This document shows, in pieces, positions 18,492 through 27,677 of a stretch of 64,000 nucleotides of DNA; positions within the stretch are counted from its first letter, which is position 1; each line of letters starts with the position of its first letter. The stretch is from Parabacteroides sp. ZJ-118. GTDB taxonomy: Bacteria > Bacteroidota > Bacteroidia > Bacteroidales > Tannerellaceae. The notes under the pieces are model-generated. The model ran no database searches, was not told the origin of the DNA, and worked only from the letters and a program-made list of their open reading frames with translations. The stretch is taken from the NCBI RefSeq assembly GCF_011038785.1, contig NZ_JAAKDT010000001.1, positions 62,001-126,000 on the forward strand. Direction: 5' to 3'. The translations under genes were made by a program, and so were the position numbers.

Positions 18492-18517
18492 GGAACATTT
18501 TTACAATAAACGAGGAT

Positions 18518-19834
18518 TTAGCCCAAAAAATTCACGATTAGCACACGCTTTGTCGATTCGTCTATACGAAAACGATTATCAGTCCTTTCCCCTACCACCC
18601 AAGCGATCGCGTCGCCACTACAAAGAAGCCATGTGCGCTCCTTCTCAATCCGGCTAAATTTATGATCGGAGAAATAGTCACTCAACTTCTTACGTCCTTT
18701 CATCCCGAAGGGAATAAACCAATCGCCTTCTTTCCAAGTCCGCAAGGTTAAAGGGAAATCGAGTTTATCATAATCCAAATAGGCGATCCGCTTATCCTTC
18801 TCGATGGGGAAATCCGTGGTTATAACAAGTTTACGGAAAGAGAGTTCAATCGGTTCGTGATTAATGCCCTTTTCCGGATCTAAAACGAAGGTTCGCTCTT
18901 CCTTCTTCTCTAAAGGAGTAATCCATAAATTATCCCGATCCTTCAGCAAACGATGCGTGGAAGAGTAAAACAGCTTACCGGGCTCCTTGGTCAAGGCGGC
19001 GAAAACATCATCCGAGACCAGACGGGTAAAACCATATTCTTTTAACAGCTCATATAAAATCGTCTCGGGGGCCGGAAACTGCATCAACGCCTTGATAGAA
19101 AGACGATCCTCCGATACGGCAACCGCTTTCCGGGCTTGTTCCAATACATACCTATAGATAGTCTCCACGGCAGAAAGATGCTCAGCGGAACGTGCGATGG
19201 TATTTCGGACCGATGGATTTATCGCCTCCAAAAGCGGCAACACATTTAAACGGATGAAATTACGAGTATAAGCATCCGATAAATTCGAGCTGTCTGTCAC
19301 GTAGGCGTAACCTTGATCCACCAGCCAAGCCAAGATATCCTCACGGCTTACGCATAGTAAAGGACGAACGACACAGCCATTCCTCGGACGGATCCCGCTC
19401 ATCCCCCGAACTCCCGTACCTCGTATCAAATTCATCAAGACCGTCTCCACGCTATCGTCCCGGTGATGGGCAACGGCGACCGCCTGCCCCCCCAGTCGCT
19501 CCCGCATCTCCTCAAACCAAGCATAGCGCAATTCACGGGCAGCCATCTCTATCGAGAGATGCTTCTCTCCCGCATAAGCGATCGTATCGAAATCCACCTT
19601 ATGAAAGGGTACTTCCAAAGACTCCGCGAACTCGCGGGCGAATGCCTCGTCCCGATCCGACTCCTCCCCGCGCAAATGAAAGTTACAGTGAAGCGCTATA
19701 CACGGATATCCCAAACGCACCAATACGCCCAACAACGCCACCGAATCGGCCCCACCGCTCAATCCGACCAAAACCGGACCCTCTTCGGACAACAGCCGGT
19801 ACTTCTCTATATATAAACGTATCGTATGTATCAT
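18518..19834 (-). CDS. tilS: tRNA(Ile)-lysidine synthase
   Basis: The 438-residue protein has the PP-loop ATP pyrophosphatase motif SGGADS (26-31), HHRDDSVETVLMNLIRGTG, and the C-terminal TilS substrate-binding domain (WKEGDWFIPFGMKGRKKLSD). It converts cytidine 34 of tRNA-Ile(CAU) to lysidine so that AUA is read as Ile, an essential reaction. It lies between rho and cdsZ on the same strand. Confidence 0.95.
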   Translation of the reverse strand: MIHTIRLYIEKYRLLSEEGPVLVGLSGGADSVALLGVLVRLGYPCIALHCNFHLRGEESDRDEAFAREFAESLEVPFHKVDFDTIAYAGEKHLSIEMAARELRYAWFEEMRERLGGQAVAVAHHRDDSVETVLMNLIRGTGVRGMSGIRPRNGCVVRPLLCVSREDILAWLVDQGYAYVTDSSNLSDAYTRNFIRLNVLPLLEAINPSVRNTIARSAEHLSAVETIYRYVLEQARKAVAVSEDRLSIKALMQFPAPETILYELLKEYGFTRLVSDDVFAALTKEPGKLFYSSTHRLLKDRDNLWITPLEKKEERTFVLDPEKGINHEPIELSFRKLVITTDFPIEKDKRIAYLDYDKLDFPLTLRTWKEGDWFIPFGMKGRKKLSDYFSDHKFSRIEKERTWLLCSGDAIAWVVGERTDNRFRIDESTKRVLIVNFLG

Positions 19835-19860
19835 AATGCCTTTGTATTAAAGACAACAAT

Positions 19861-19885
19861 GGCCCTAGCCGGGTCAGCTAGAGCC
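19861..19885 (-). terminator. Hairpin after cdsZ-like gene
   Basis: GGCCCTAGC (19861-19869) and GCTAGAGCC (19877-19885) pair with one wobble. On the minus strand it lies between the zinc-ribbon gene and tilS and is followed by a T-rich stretch, consistent with termination. Confidence 0.55.
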
Positions 19886-19906
19886 ATCCTTTATGGATCT
19901 CTTGAA

Positions 19907-20671
19907 TTAATCTTCTACACCTGCCAATTCCGGGTCGATCATAATACGCCCACAGTATTCGCAAACAATAATTTTCTTGCGCAACTTGATATCCAATTGC
20001 TTCTGAGGCGGGATCTTATTAAAGCAACCACCACAAGCGCCACGTTGCACATAAACGACAGCCAAACCATTACGGGCGCCTTTACGGATACGCTTGAAAG
20101 CGGTCAACAAACGAGGATCGATAACGGCCTCCAACTTCTTCGCTTTCTCACGAAGTTTCTCCTCATCCTGCTTTGTCTCGGAAATGATCTGCTCCAACTC
20201 ACCCTTTTTCTGGATCAAGTCAGCTTTACGGCCTTCCAGCTTCTCGGTCAATTCCGCAATATCTTTCTTCTTAGCGTCTACCGCCTCTCCGAACTCACGG
20301 ATTTTTTTCTCGGAGAACACGATTTCCAAACCTTGGAACTCGATCTCCTTGGACAGGTTATCAAACTCCCGATTATTACGCACATTATCCAATTGTGCCT
20401 TATAACGATCTATCAATGTGGTAGATTCCGTGATCTTATGCTTTTGCTCAACGACAGAAGCCTCAAACTCCTTGATCTCCGTTTGATAGTTCTGGAGACG
20501 TGTTTCCAGTCCGGCGATCTCGTCCTCCAAGTCTTGAACTTCCAAGGGAAGCTCGCCGCGAAGAGTCTTGATCTTATCAATCTCAGTCATCATCGTCTGA
20601 AGTTGATACAGCGTAGAAAGCTTTTCTTCAACCGTGTATTCCTTTTCAGCTGATCGTTTATCTGTAGCCAT
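19907..20671 (-). CDS. Coiled-coil zinc-ribbon protein (CdsZ family)
   Basis: The 254-residue protein is a long coiled coil (about 20-180) ending in a four-cysteine zinc ribbon (Cys213, Cys216, Cys237, Cys240). This is the C4-type zf-RING_7/DUF164 family, called CdsZ in some species. It starts one base from the end of the Nif3-like gene upstream, a pairing seen in many bacteria. The molecular role is poorly defined; nucleic-acid binding is suspected. Confidence 0.85.
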   Translation of the reverse strand: MATDKRSAEKEYTVEEKLSTLYQLQTMMTEIDKIKTLRGELPLEVQDLEDEIAGLETRLQNYQTEIKEFEASVVEQKHKITESTTLIDRYKAQLDNVRNNREFDNLSKEIEFQGLEIVFSEKKIREFGEAVDAKKKDIAELTEKLEGRKADLIQKKGELEQIISETKQDEEKLREKAKKLEAVIDPRLLTAFKRIRKGARNGLAVVYVQRGACGGCFNKIPPQKQLDIKLRKKIIVCEYCGRIMIDPELAGVED

Positions 20672-20672
20672 T

Positions 20673-21770
20673 CTATAAATATTTTACTGGGTTTGAATTA
20701 ACATTCGAAAAATGTATCGCGAAGGTAGGGAATTTTTTCGATATTATGTTATAAAATATGTCTTTTGTACAGATTTCCGATTCATAATGACCGATAACCG
20801 CCAACAAGATCCGGTCCTCCACATCGTAGAAATCGTTGTACTTCGCCTCCCCCGTTATAAAGACATCGGCCCCATACGCGACAGCGTCTTTGATCAAGAA
20901 GGCGCCGCTGCCCCCGCAGATAGCGACCTCTCGGATAGGCTTGCCCGTAAACGGGGAATGCTTCACGCAACCGACGTTAAACAGAGCCTTGATCCGCGAC
21001 AAGAAACTCAACTCATCCTCCTCGGCAGGCAACTCGCCCACCACACCGGAACCGGCCTGTTCCCAGGTGTTCGATAGCGGATAGAAATCAAAAGCCGGCT
21101 CCTCATACGGATGAACGGATAAGAGAGCACGGGTCGCCGCCGCCTTCTTGAATGCCGGAAGGATCATCTCTATGCGCACCTCTTTCTCTACGTGCAACTC
21201 GCCGATCTCACCGCAAAACGGATCGCATCCCGCATGGGCGCGAAATGTTCCCTCGCCGTGTACATTATAGCTGCAAGCGTCGTAGCTCCCGATACTTCCT
21301 GCACCGGCATTGAACAAGGTATTCCGCATGATCTCGGCATAAGCCTCCGGGACAAATGTCACCAACTTCAGCAAAGCACCCTTCTGGGGACTCAAGATCC
21401 GTACGTTTCGCAAGCCGATCAACTCCGCCAAACGGTAGTTCACGCCTCCTACGGCATTATCCAGATTGGTATGGGCAGCATAAATCACCAAATCATACTT
21501 GCAGGCCTTCATCAGGCAACGCTCGATATAATTGGAACCCGTCAACGACTTAAACGGCTTAAAGGCCAAAGGATGATGAGAGATGATCAAGTTGCACGCC
21601 ATCTCGATCGCTTCATCGAGCACCTCCTCGGTAACGTCCAGGCACAACAACACGCCCGTCGCCTGCCGGTTCACGTCGCCAACTTGCACGCCCGCGTTGT
21701 CGAAACCCTCTTGCAGCGGAAGGGGGGCGTAATGCTCGATCTCTCTCAATATATCTTTAACCTTTACCAT
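20673..21770 (-). CDS. Nif3-like dinuclear metal-centre hexameric protein
   Basis: The 365-residue protein matches the long YqfO-type Nif3 family: metal-binding ISHHPLAFK, AHTNLDN near the N-terminus and GHYESE near the C-terminus, with an inserted PII/CutA-like domain in the middle (LVTFVPEAYAEIMRNTLFNA to HPYEEPAFDFYP). It may be a metal-dependent hydrolase, but the true substrate is not settled; some members have GTP cyclohydrolase-like proposals. The longer open frame starts inside the upstream inverted repeat, so ATG at 21770 (MVKVKDILREI) is preferred. Confidence 0.88.
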   Translation of the reverse strand: MVKVKDILREIEHYAPLPLQEGFDNAGVQVGDVNRQATGVLLCLDVTEEVLDEAIEMACNLIISHHPLAFKPFKSLTGSNYIERCLMKACKYDLVIYAAHTNLDNAVGGVNYRLAELIGLRNVRILSPQKGALLKLVTFVPEAYAEIMRNTLFNAGAGSIGSYDACSYNVHGEGTFRAHAGCDPFCGEIGELHVEKEVRIEMILPAFKKAAATRALLSVHPYEEPAFDFYPLSNTWEQAGSGVVGELPAEEDELSFLSRIKALFNVGCVKHSPFTGKPIREVAICGGSGAFLIKDAVAYGADVFITGEAKYNDFYDVEDRILLAVIGHYESEICTKDIFYNIISKKFPTFAIHFSNVNSNPVKYL

Positions 21771-21836
21771 GCCAAATATCCTTCGATTTATGTCCGGGAG
21801 AAAAAGTAATTCCTTTCGGAAGAAAAGAAAATTCCA

Positions 21837-21877
21837 TTCGGATGGAACAAGATTCCCATTCGAATGGAATTTCATAT
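21837..21877 (-). terminator. Terminator after aspS built from a repeated ATTCCATTCG word
   Basis: AAATTCCATTCG and its exact complement CGAATGGAATTT form a 12-bp stem, with a third, partial copy of the same word in the loop. Read on the minus strand it is followed by TCTTTTCTT, as expected for a terminator of aspS. Positions are good to a few bases. Confidence 0.65.
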
Positions 21878-21881
21878 TGGA

Positions 21882-23639
21882 TTATTTCTTGCTGCCAACG
21901 ATCAAATTCAGTTCATCCAGCTGGGCCGGATCCAAGACACCCGGAGCATCGAGCATAACATCTCGTCCGGAATTGTTCTTCGGAAAGGCGATACAGTCGC
22001 GGATAGAGTCCAAACCGGCGAACAAAGAGACGAAGCGATCCAAGCCATAAGCCAACCCTCCGTGAGGGGGCGCCCCGTACTTGAACGCATTCATCAAGAA
22101 ACCGAACTGCTCTTGCGCTCTTTCCTCGGTGAATCCCAACAACTTGAACATCTTATCTTGCAATTGGCTGTCGTGGATACGGATGGAACCGCCCCCCACT
22201 TCAACACCATTGATAACCATGTCGTACGCGTTCGCACGAACAGCGCCCGGATCCGTATCCAACAAGGGTATATCGTCCGGATTCGGAGAGGTAAACGGAT
22301 GGTGCATGGCGTAGAAGCGTTGATCCTCCTCGTTCCATTCGAACAGCGGGAAGTCGATCACCCACAAACAAGCGAACGTATCCTTATCGCGAAGCCCCAA
22401 TTGATTACCCATCTCCAGACGCAACTCGCAGAGTTGCTTACGCGTCTTCATCGCATCGTCGCCGGAAAGGATCAAGATCAGATCGCCCGGCTTGGCACCG
22501 AACGCGTTCCTCATCTCTTGAAGCACCTCTTGGCTATAGAATTTATCCACGCTTGATTTTACGTTACCATCCGCTTCCACACGAGCGTAAACCAAACCTT
22601 TAGCACCTATCTGCGGACGTTTCACGAACTCGGTCAACACGTCCAGCTGCTTACGGGTATAGCTCGCCGCACCTTCCGCACAGATTCCCCCGATGTAAGC
22701 GGCGTTATCGAATACGGAGAAGCCATGGCCTTTCAGGATATCCATCAACTCGACGAACTTCATGCCGAAACGCAAGTCCGGCTTGTCGCTACCATACTGT
22801 CTCATCGCATCTTGCCAAGTCATACGCGTAAACGGCTCCTTGAACTCGATCCCGCGGATTACCTTAAACAGATGTTTCGCCATGCCCTCGAACATATTCA
22901 AGACATCCTCTTGCTCCACGAAGCTCATCTCGCAGTCGATCTGCGTGAACTCCGGCTGGCGGTCCGCACGTAAATCCTCATCGCGGAAACATTTTACGAT
23001 CTGGAAGTAACGGTCGAAACCGGAAACCATCAACAACTGCTTCAAAGTCTGCGGAGACTGGGGCAAGGCGTAAAACTGCCCCGGGTTCATACGGGACGGG
23101 ACCACGAAGTCGCGGGCTCCCTCCGGGGTGGAATTCACAAGAACCGGAGTCTCGACCTCCAAGAAACCCTGCTCATCCAAATAGCGGCGAACCTCGAACG
23201 CCATCCGGTGACGGAGCTCCAGGTTCTTACGAACCGCGGCGCGGCGCAGGTCCAGGTAACGATATTTCATACGCAGGTCATCGCCGCCATCGGTCTCCTC
23301 CTCGATCGTGAACGGAGGGGTAAGCGCAGCGTTCAGGACGTTCAACTCAGAAACGATCAACTCAATATCGCCTGTCGGGATACGCGCATTCTTGCTGGAA
23401 CGCTCTCGAACCGTACCCATAGCCTGGATCACGAATTCGCGACCTAGCTTGTTCGCCTGCTCGCAAAGAGCCGCATCAACCTCTTGGTTAAATACCAATT
23501 GAGTAATACCATAACGATCGCGGATATCGACAAACGTCATTCCTCCCATTTTGCGGGTTCTCTGCACCCAACCGGCCAGCGTAACCACGAGACCTTCATC
23601 CGCGAGGCGCAAATCACCACAAGTTCTTGTTCTATACAT
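21882..23639 (-). CDS. aspS: Aspartyl-tRNA synthetase
   Basis: The 585-residue protein is a bacterial-type class II synthetase: N-terminal OB fold ([20 protein letters not shown]), motif 2 [20 protein letters not shown], the bacterial GAD insertion in the middle, and motif 3 [12 protein letters not shown] near the end. It charges tRNA-Asp. Length is normal for the bacterial form. It follows the Wzc gene on the same strand by 31 bases, so it could partly share transcription. Confidence 0.97.
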   Translation of the reverse strand: MYRTRTCGDLRLADEGLVVTLAGWVQRTRKMGGMTFVDIRDRYGITQLVFNQEVDAALCEQANKLGREFVIQAMGTVRERSSKNARIPTGDIELIVSELNVLNAALTPPFTIEEETDGGDDLRMKYRYLDLRRAAVRKNLELRHRMAFEVRRYLDEQGFLEVETPVLVNSTPEGARDFVVPSRMNPGQFYALPQSPQTLKQLLMVSGFDRYFQIVKCFRDEDLRADRQPEFTQIDCEMSFVEQEDVLNMFEGMAKHLFKVIRGIEFKEPFTRMTWQDAMRQYGSDKPDLRFGMKFVELMDILKGHGFSVFDNAAYIGGICAEGAASYTRKQLDVLTEFVKRPQIGAKGLVYARVEADGNVKSSVDKFYSQEVLQEMRNAFGAKPGDLILILSGDDAMKTRKQLCELRLEMGNQLGLRDKDTFACLWVIDFPLFEWNEEDQRFYAMHHPFTSPNPDDIPLLDTDPGAVRANAYDMVINGVEVGGGSIRIHDSQLQDKMFKLLGFTEERAQEQFGFLMNAFKYGAPPHGGLAYGLDRFVSLFAGLDSIRDCIAFPKNNSGRDVMLDAPGVLDPAQLDELNLIVGSKK

Positions 23640-23670
23640 ACACTATATATATTTTGCTAGATTCGATCGT

Positions 23671-26100
23671 TTATCTCTTTTTCTCTCCGACCTCGTAACC
23701 GTAACCGTAACCATAACCGTAACCATAGCCGTATTTCCTGCCGTAGTGATTCTTGCGCTTGCTCATGTCCAGGCCATTGATAACCGTCGCGAGCTTCGGG
23801 AACCTACGCTCCCGCTGCAGCACGTTGATGTAGCCAAAACCGGCCTTCGGCGTCACGTCCGCACGGCAGACGTACACGCAGATGTCCGCCACACGGCCGA
23901 TGATAGCCGTATCCGTCACCATGGCGATCGGAGCCGTATCCAAGAGAATGTAATCGTAGTGTTCCCTCAACAGGGCGATTGCCTTCTCCAGCACGTCGCG
24001 GGCCACCAACTCCGTCGGGTTCGGGGGGATAGCGCCGCCCGGAAGGATATCGAGGTTCGGGCTGATATCGGACCGCTGGATCATGTCGAACAGGTTCACG
24101 TGCTCCGGGTCGCTCAGGTAGTTCGTAACACCCTCCGTCTTATGAGAGATCTTGAACACCTTGTTCAGGCCAGGCTTGCGGATGTCCATGCCGACCACCA
24201 CCACCTTCTTGCCCAGGTAGGCCAAGCTCACCGCCAAGTTTCCGGCGACGAACGACTTACCCTCGCCCGGTTGCGTGGAGCTGAAAAGGATCACACGCTC
24301 GTCCTTCTCCAGCATGAACAAGAGGTTCGTACGCAGCCCCCGGAACATCTCCTCCATCAGGTCGTTCTTGTTCTCTCGGACTACGATCGAACCTTCCTCC
24401 TTCTTCTTGACCAACGGGAGCTCGGCAAGGACGGCCACATTCGTGATCGCCTCCACGTCGTCGCGGTTCTCGATCTTATATTTCAGCAGGTCGTGCAGGT
24501 AGACGCTGCCCACCGGGACCGCCAGACCCAAGATCAACGCTGCCAGCATAAAGATCATCTTCTTCGGGGCGACAGGCGCCGTATCGGCGAGCGGCTCCTC
24601 GATGATACGGCCGTTGTTCGCCGTGGCGGCCAGCGTGATGGCGTTCTCCTCGCGCTTCTGCAGGAGCATGATGTATAACGTGGCCTTAATCTCCTGCTGG
24701 CGGGAGATCGTCATGAACTCCTTCTCCTGCTTCGGGGCGTTGCTGATGCGGCTCTCGAACTTGCTCGCCTGGCGGTCGATGTCCGCCTTGGCGATCTGGA
24801 GGCCCCTCAAAACACTGTTCACCGTCGTCTTCACGTTGCGGCGCATCGCCTCGATGCCGGCGTTCATGTTGATGATAGCCGGGTTGCTATCCGACGAGGT
24901 ACGAAGCAGGCGCTTGCGCTCGATGATCATCGTGTTGTACTGGTCGATCACCGAGGTAAGGTTTGGGTCCTCCAAACCCACGTTGGCCGGGATCACCTCG
25001 TCCGCGTTCACCGGGTCGTTGATATAATTGCGAAGGTATTGTACCAAGTTGATCTGCGTGGCGTTCTCCGTACGCTGTTGCTCATACCTCGAGCTTTCCT
25101 GCAACGCCATCTGGGCGTCACTCGTGAGGTTCGTCAAGCCCGAGCGTTGCTTGAAGGCCGCCAGCTCGCTCTCCGTCGTACCCAGCTCGCCGTTGATGAT
25201 GCCGATGCGCTCCTCGATGAACTCGGCCGTCTTCTGGGCCACCTCGTTCTTCTCGTCGTTGGCGTCTTGGTTGTAGAACGACACCAGACGATTGATAAAG
25301 TCCACGCCGCGTTGCCTTACCGTGTTCTTGAGGGATAGCTTGGCGATCGTCGTCGTCTTGGACGAGGGCGTCACGCTCAAGTCCTTGCCATAGGCCTCGG
25401 CCGTGGACGTGGGCGTATGGACACGGGCGATCAGGTCAATCTCCCCGCCCTCCAGCTCAGGTATGGAATCCATCCCTGTGAAACTGAAAACGCCCACGGG
25501 GGTGGGCAATATGGCAGGGAGCTTGTCGAAGCTCTGCTCCATCGTCACCTCATCGCCGTCCTTATCGATCTTATACTCGGCTCTCACGACTAGCCTCCCG
25601 TTCGCGGTATAGCGCATGCGCAACTCCACGGGGGCGACCAGACGATCCGCCTCCTCGGGGGTGATAAACAGGTTAACGGGGGAATTCTTATATAACGGGG
25701 GGTTGAAGCCCAGGGCGTTCGACTCCTCCATGTCGATATACAGGCCCATGTCGTTCACGACCTTCTTGATCAATGTACGGGACTTCAGTATCTCGACCTC
25801 GTTGTCGAAGTTGCTCGTCATCGAGAGCATGCCCAGGTCCTGTATGGCTGCCAAGCCGCTAGCGGCGTTAGCGCCCTTCTTCTCGTCCTCCTTGATCAAC
25901 ACCGATGACGTGACGTTATACACCGGCGTCTGGTAACGCAGGAACACGTACATGCCGATACAGCAAACCAGCACGCTCGCCACGAACCAAGGCCAATACA
26001 CCATATACTTGAAAAACAGGGCGTAAAGATCGATCTCACGCTCCTCGTCTTCCAGATTATCATTGCTTGTATTTATACGATCGTCCACCATCTCTCTCAA
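23671..26100 (-). CDS. Polysaccharide copolymerase/BY-kinase (Wzc type)
   Basis: The 809-residue protein joins an N-terminal Wzz domain with a membrane segment (about 33-53), a long periplasmic coiled-coil GNVR region, a second membrane segment (about 515-535) and a cytoplasmic tyrosine-kinase domain. Kinase motifs are STQPGEGKS (608-616), GMDIRKPG (637-644) and YILLDTAP (717-724). The C-terminal Tyr cluster (790-802) is an alternating Tyr-Gly run, the expected autophosphorylation tail. It controls chain length and export together with the Wza protein encoded 28 bases upstream. The capsule genes it serves may be those at 453-8737, but this is inference. Confidence 0.92.
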   Translation of the reverse strand: MREMVDDRINTSNDNLEDEEREIDLYALFFKYMVYWPWFVASVLVCCIGMYVFLRYQTPVYNVTSSVLIKEDEKKGANAASGLAAIQDLGMLSMTSNFDNEVEILKSRTLIKKVVNDMGLYIDMEESNALGFNPPLYKNSPVNLFITPEEADRLVAPVELRMRYTANGRLVVRAEYKIDKDGDEVTMEQSFDKLPAILPTPVGVFSFTGMDSIPELEGGEIDLIARVHTPTSTAEAYGKDLSVTPSSKTTTIAKLSLKNTVRQRGVDFINRLVSFYNQDANDEKNEVAQKTAEFIEERIGIINGELGTTESELAAFKQRSGLTNLTSDAQMALQESSRYEQQRTENATQINLVQYLRNYINDPVNADEVIPANVGLEDPNLTSVIDQYNTMIIERKRLLRTSSDSNPAIINMNAGIEAMRRNVKTTVNSVLRGLQIAKADIDRQASKFESRISNAPKQEKEFMTISRQQEIKATLYIMLLQKREENAITLAATANNGRIIEEPLADTAPVAPKKMIFMLAALILGLAVPVGSVYLHDLLKYKIENRDDVEAITNVAVLAELPLVKKKEEGSIVVRENKNDLMEEMFRGLRTNLLFMLEKDERVILFSSTQPGEGKSFVAGNLAVSLAYLGKKVVVVGMDIRKPGLNKVFKISHKTEGVTNYLSDPEHVNLFDMIQRSDISPNLDILPGGAIPPNPTELVARDVLEKAIALLREHYDYILLDTAPIAMVTDTAIIGRVADICVYVCRADVTPKAGFGYINVLQRERRFPKLATVINGLDMSKRKNHYGRKYGYGYGYGYGYGYEVGEKKR
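23689..23730 (-). repeat. Hexamer tandem repeat encoding the Tyr-Gly tail of Wzc
   Basis: About six copies of GTAACC or near variants (ATAACC, ATAGCC) lie in tandem on the plus strand, encoding repeated Tyr-Gly on the minus strand. Each unit is two codons, so copy-number change keeps the frame and alters the number of phosphorylatable tyrosines. Confidence 0.85.
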
Positions 26101-26128
26101 TTTTCAATGTTCAATAGTCAATAGTTAA

Positions 26129-26926
26129 TTATTTAAGTATGTTTACCAACAGGCCGGCGATCGAGACCAAGATCGAGATCGAGCTGACCCACAGCGTCGT
26201 GCTGTTGCCGATATCGGAGTTCTTCGCCTTCGTCTCGTTCGGAGTGACATAAAGAATGTCGTTCTGTTTCAAATAATAATACGGGGAGGTCACTATAGCG
26301 GCGTTGTTCAGGTTCAGGTTGATGATCTCACGCTTCCCGCTCTCGTCCTCGCGAATCAGCTTCACGTTGTCGCGTACGCCGTAGATCGTCATATCGCCCG
26401 CCATCGCCAGCGCCTCCAGGACATTCACCTTCTCGTTGCCGATCGTGAAGCTGCCCGGACGAGCCACCTCGCCCAAGACCGAGATTTTGTAGTTCGCCAT
26501 GCGGACGGTCACGATAGGAGTCTCCTTCAAGTAAGGCTTCAATTTCTCACGGATCAGGTCCTCGGCCTCGTTCTTGCTCAGGCCACCGACTTTCAACGTG
26601 CCGATCACCGGGAAGTCGATCTCGCCGGAGTTGTTCACCAGATATTGCTGCAACGTGGGTTGCGTCGTCGTGTTGATGTTCGTCAGGGCGGCGTTCAACG
26701 GGGTCTGCACCGTCAGGTTGAAGGGGGCCGCGGCCTGCGGATCCGACGTATTGACGGTGATGCTCAACAGGTCCTTGGGCATGATCTTGGCATCATACAA
26801 GGGAAGCGCCTCCTCGAAACCGTTCACCACCTCCGGATTCTGAAGGTAGGGCACGTTCTTGTAAGACGTACATGCCGCCAGCAACAAGGGCAGCGAGAAT
26901 AGGAACAGTAGTCTTTTGATCTTCAT
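26129..26926 (-). CDS. Polysaccharide export lipoprotein (Wza type)
   Basis: The 265-residue protein has a lipobox LAAC (Cys19), a polysaccharide export domain (IMPKDLLSITVNTSDPQ, LVNNSGEIDFPVIGTLKVGG) and SLBB-type sequence (KISVLGEVARPGSFTI). A C-terminal hydrophobic segment (about 244-263) could be the outer-membrane helix of the Wza channel. It would form the export channel working with the Wzc protein directly downstream. Confidence 0.92.
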   Translation of the reverse strand: MKIKRLLFLFSLPLLLAACTSYKNVPYLQNPEVVNGFEEALPLYDAKIMPKDLLSITVNTSDPQAAAPFNLTVQTPLNAALTNINTTTQPTLQQYLVNNSGEIDFPVIGTLKVGGLSKNEAEDLIREKLKPYLKETPIVTVRMANYKISVLGEVARPGSFTIGNEKVNVLEALAMAGDMTIYGVRDNVKLIREDESGKREIINLNLNNAAIVTSPYYYLKQNDILYVTPNETKAKNSDIGNSTTLWVSSISILVSIAGLLVNILK

Positions 26927-26977
26927 ATTATTATCGTTTTTATCTCTTTGAACACGGATGACACAGAATACACGGAC

Positions 26978-27409
26978 TTAACGGAAAAGGCGGGAGAGGA
27001 GGCCTCTCGGTTTCTCCGGCTCGTACCCCGATTCGTACTCGCGCGTCATCAGATCCTCATAGGAAAGTCCCTTGGTCACCATCTCGTAGATCGTACCCCA
27101 GTCCGGAAGGCCGCCGAGGTTACGGTCATCGATGAAAACATCCGCCTTCAGTTTCCGCGAGAAGTGGTTGTTCAGACCTTTCTCCTCCTCCGGGTAGTCA
27201 CGGTTCACGGCATAAAACTCCAAGCCACGCTCGCGACAGAAGTCCAACGCCTCCTCCAAGAGGTTACCCTCACGGACCGTCCAAAGGATCAACCTGTGGC
27301 GCTCCGCTTGCAATTTCCTCAATGTCTCGATGGCGAAAGGAAGCTCACGCCCGATCGCCGGATACTTATGCTCGACGATCGTTCCGTCGAAATCTACCGC
27401 TATTATCAT
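26978..27409 (-). CDS. HAD-superfamily hydrolase (BT0820-like)
   Basis: The 143-residue protein starts AVDFDGTIVE, the HAD motif I with two catalytic Asp residues, and later has FIDDRNLGGLPDW, matching motif IV. It lacks a cap domain. BT0820-type proteins are small Bacteroidota phosphatases of unclear substrate. The frame is open upstream, but MIIAVDFDGT at 27409 is the natural start. It lies 51 bases before the Wza gene and may be transcribed with it. Confidence 0.82.
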   Translation of the reverse strand: MIIAVDFDGTIVEHKYPAIGRELPFAIETLRKLQAERHRLILWTVREGNLLEEALDFCRERGLEFYAVNRDYPEEEKGLNNHFSRKLKADVFIDDRNLGGLPDWGTIYEMVTKGLSYEDLMTREYESGYEPEKPRGLLSRLFR

Positions 27410-27622
27410 CTCTTTAATCCTCAATTCTAAAAAAAACGAACCACCGGACGGCCGGACTCGGGAAGTAGCGTATTCTCCCACGCCGCGAATATAGCCAAAA
27501 AGTATCAAGAAACAAGTTTTTTTTAAAGGGAAACATTTTTGTTGTGGATTGTAGACTGACAGACCCGTAACGAAATCTTCTCTTTTCTCCTATCTTCTTC
27601 TTTATAAAAGGGGTAAAAACAC

Positions 27623-27630
27623 TATCTTTG
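27623..27630 (+). promoter_or_regulatory. -7 box of the GH2 gene
   Basis: TATCTTTG matches TAnnTTTG 47 bases before ATG 27678. The -33 element is weak (TTTATA about 18 bases upstream). The 268-base gap 27410-27677 holds nothing else I can support. Confidence 0.6.
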
Positions 27631-27677
27631 TCCACCGTTAATTGAGTAAACCCTAATTTAGAGTAAAAAACATTATC

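Noticed and set aside
18371-18517. Small RNA gene upstream of rho
   Set aside because: Hairpin and AT-rich sequence are better explained as a rho leader; no separate promoter-terminator pair is visible.
23551-24678. 375-codon plus-strand frame over the Wzc gene
   Set aside because: Val/His/Arg-rich shadow of the Tyr-Gly repeat and neighbouring codons.
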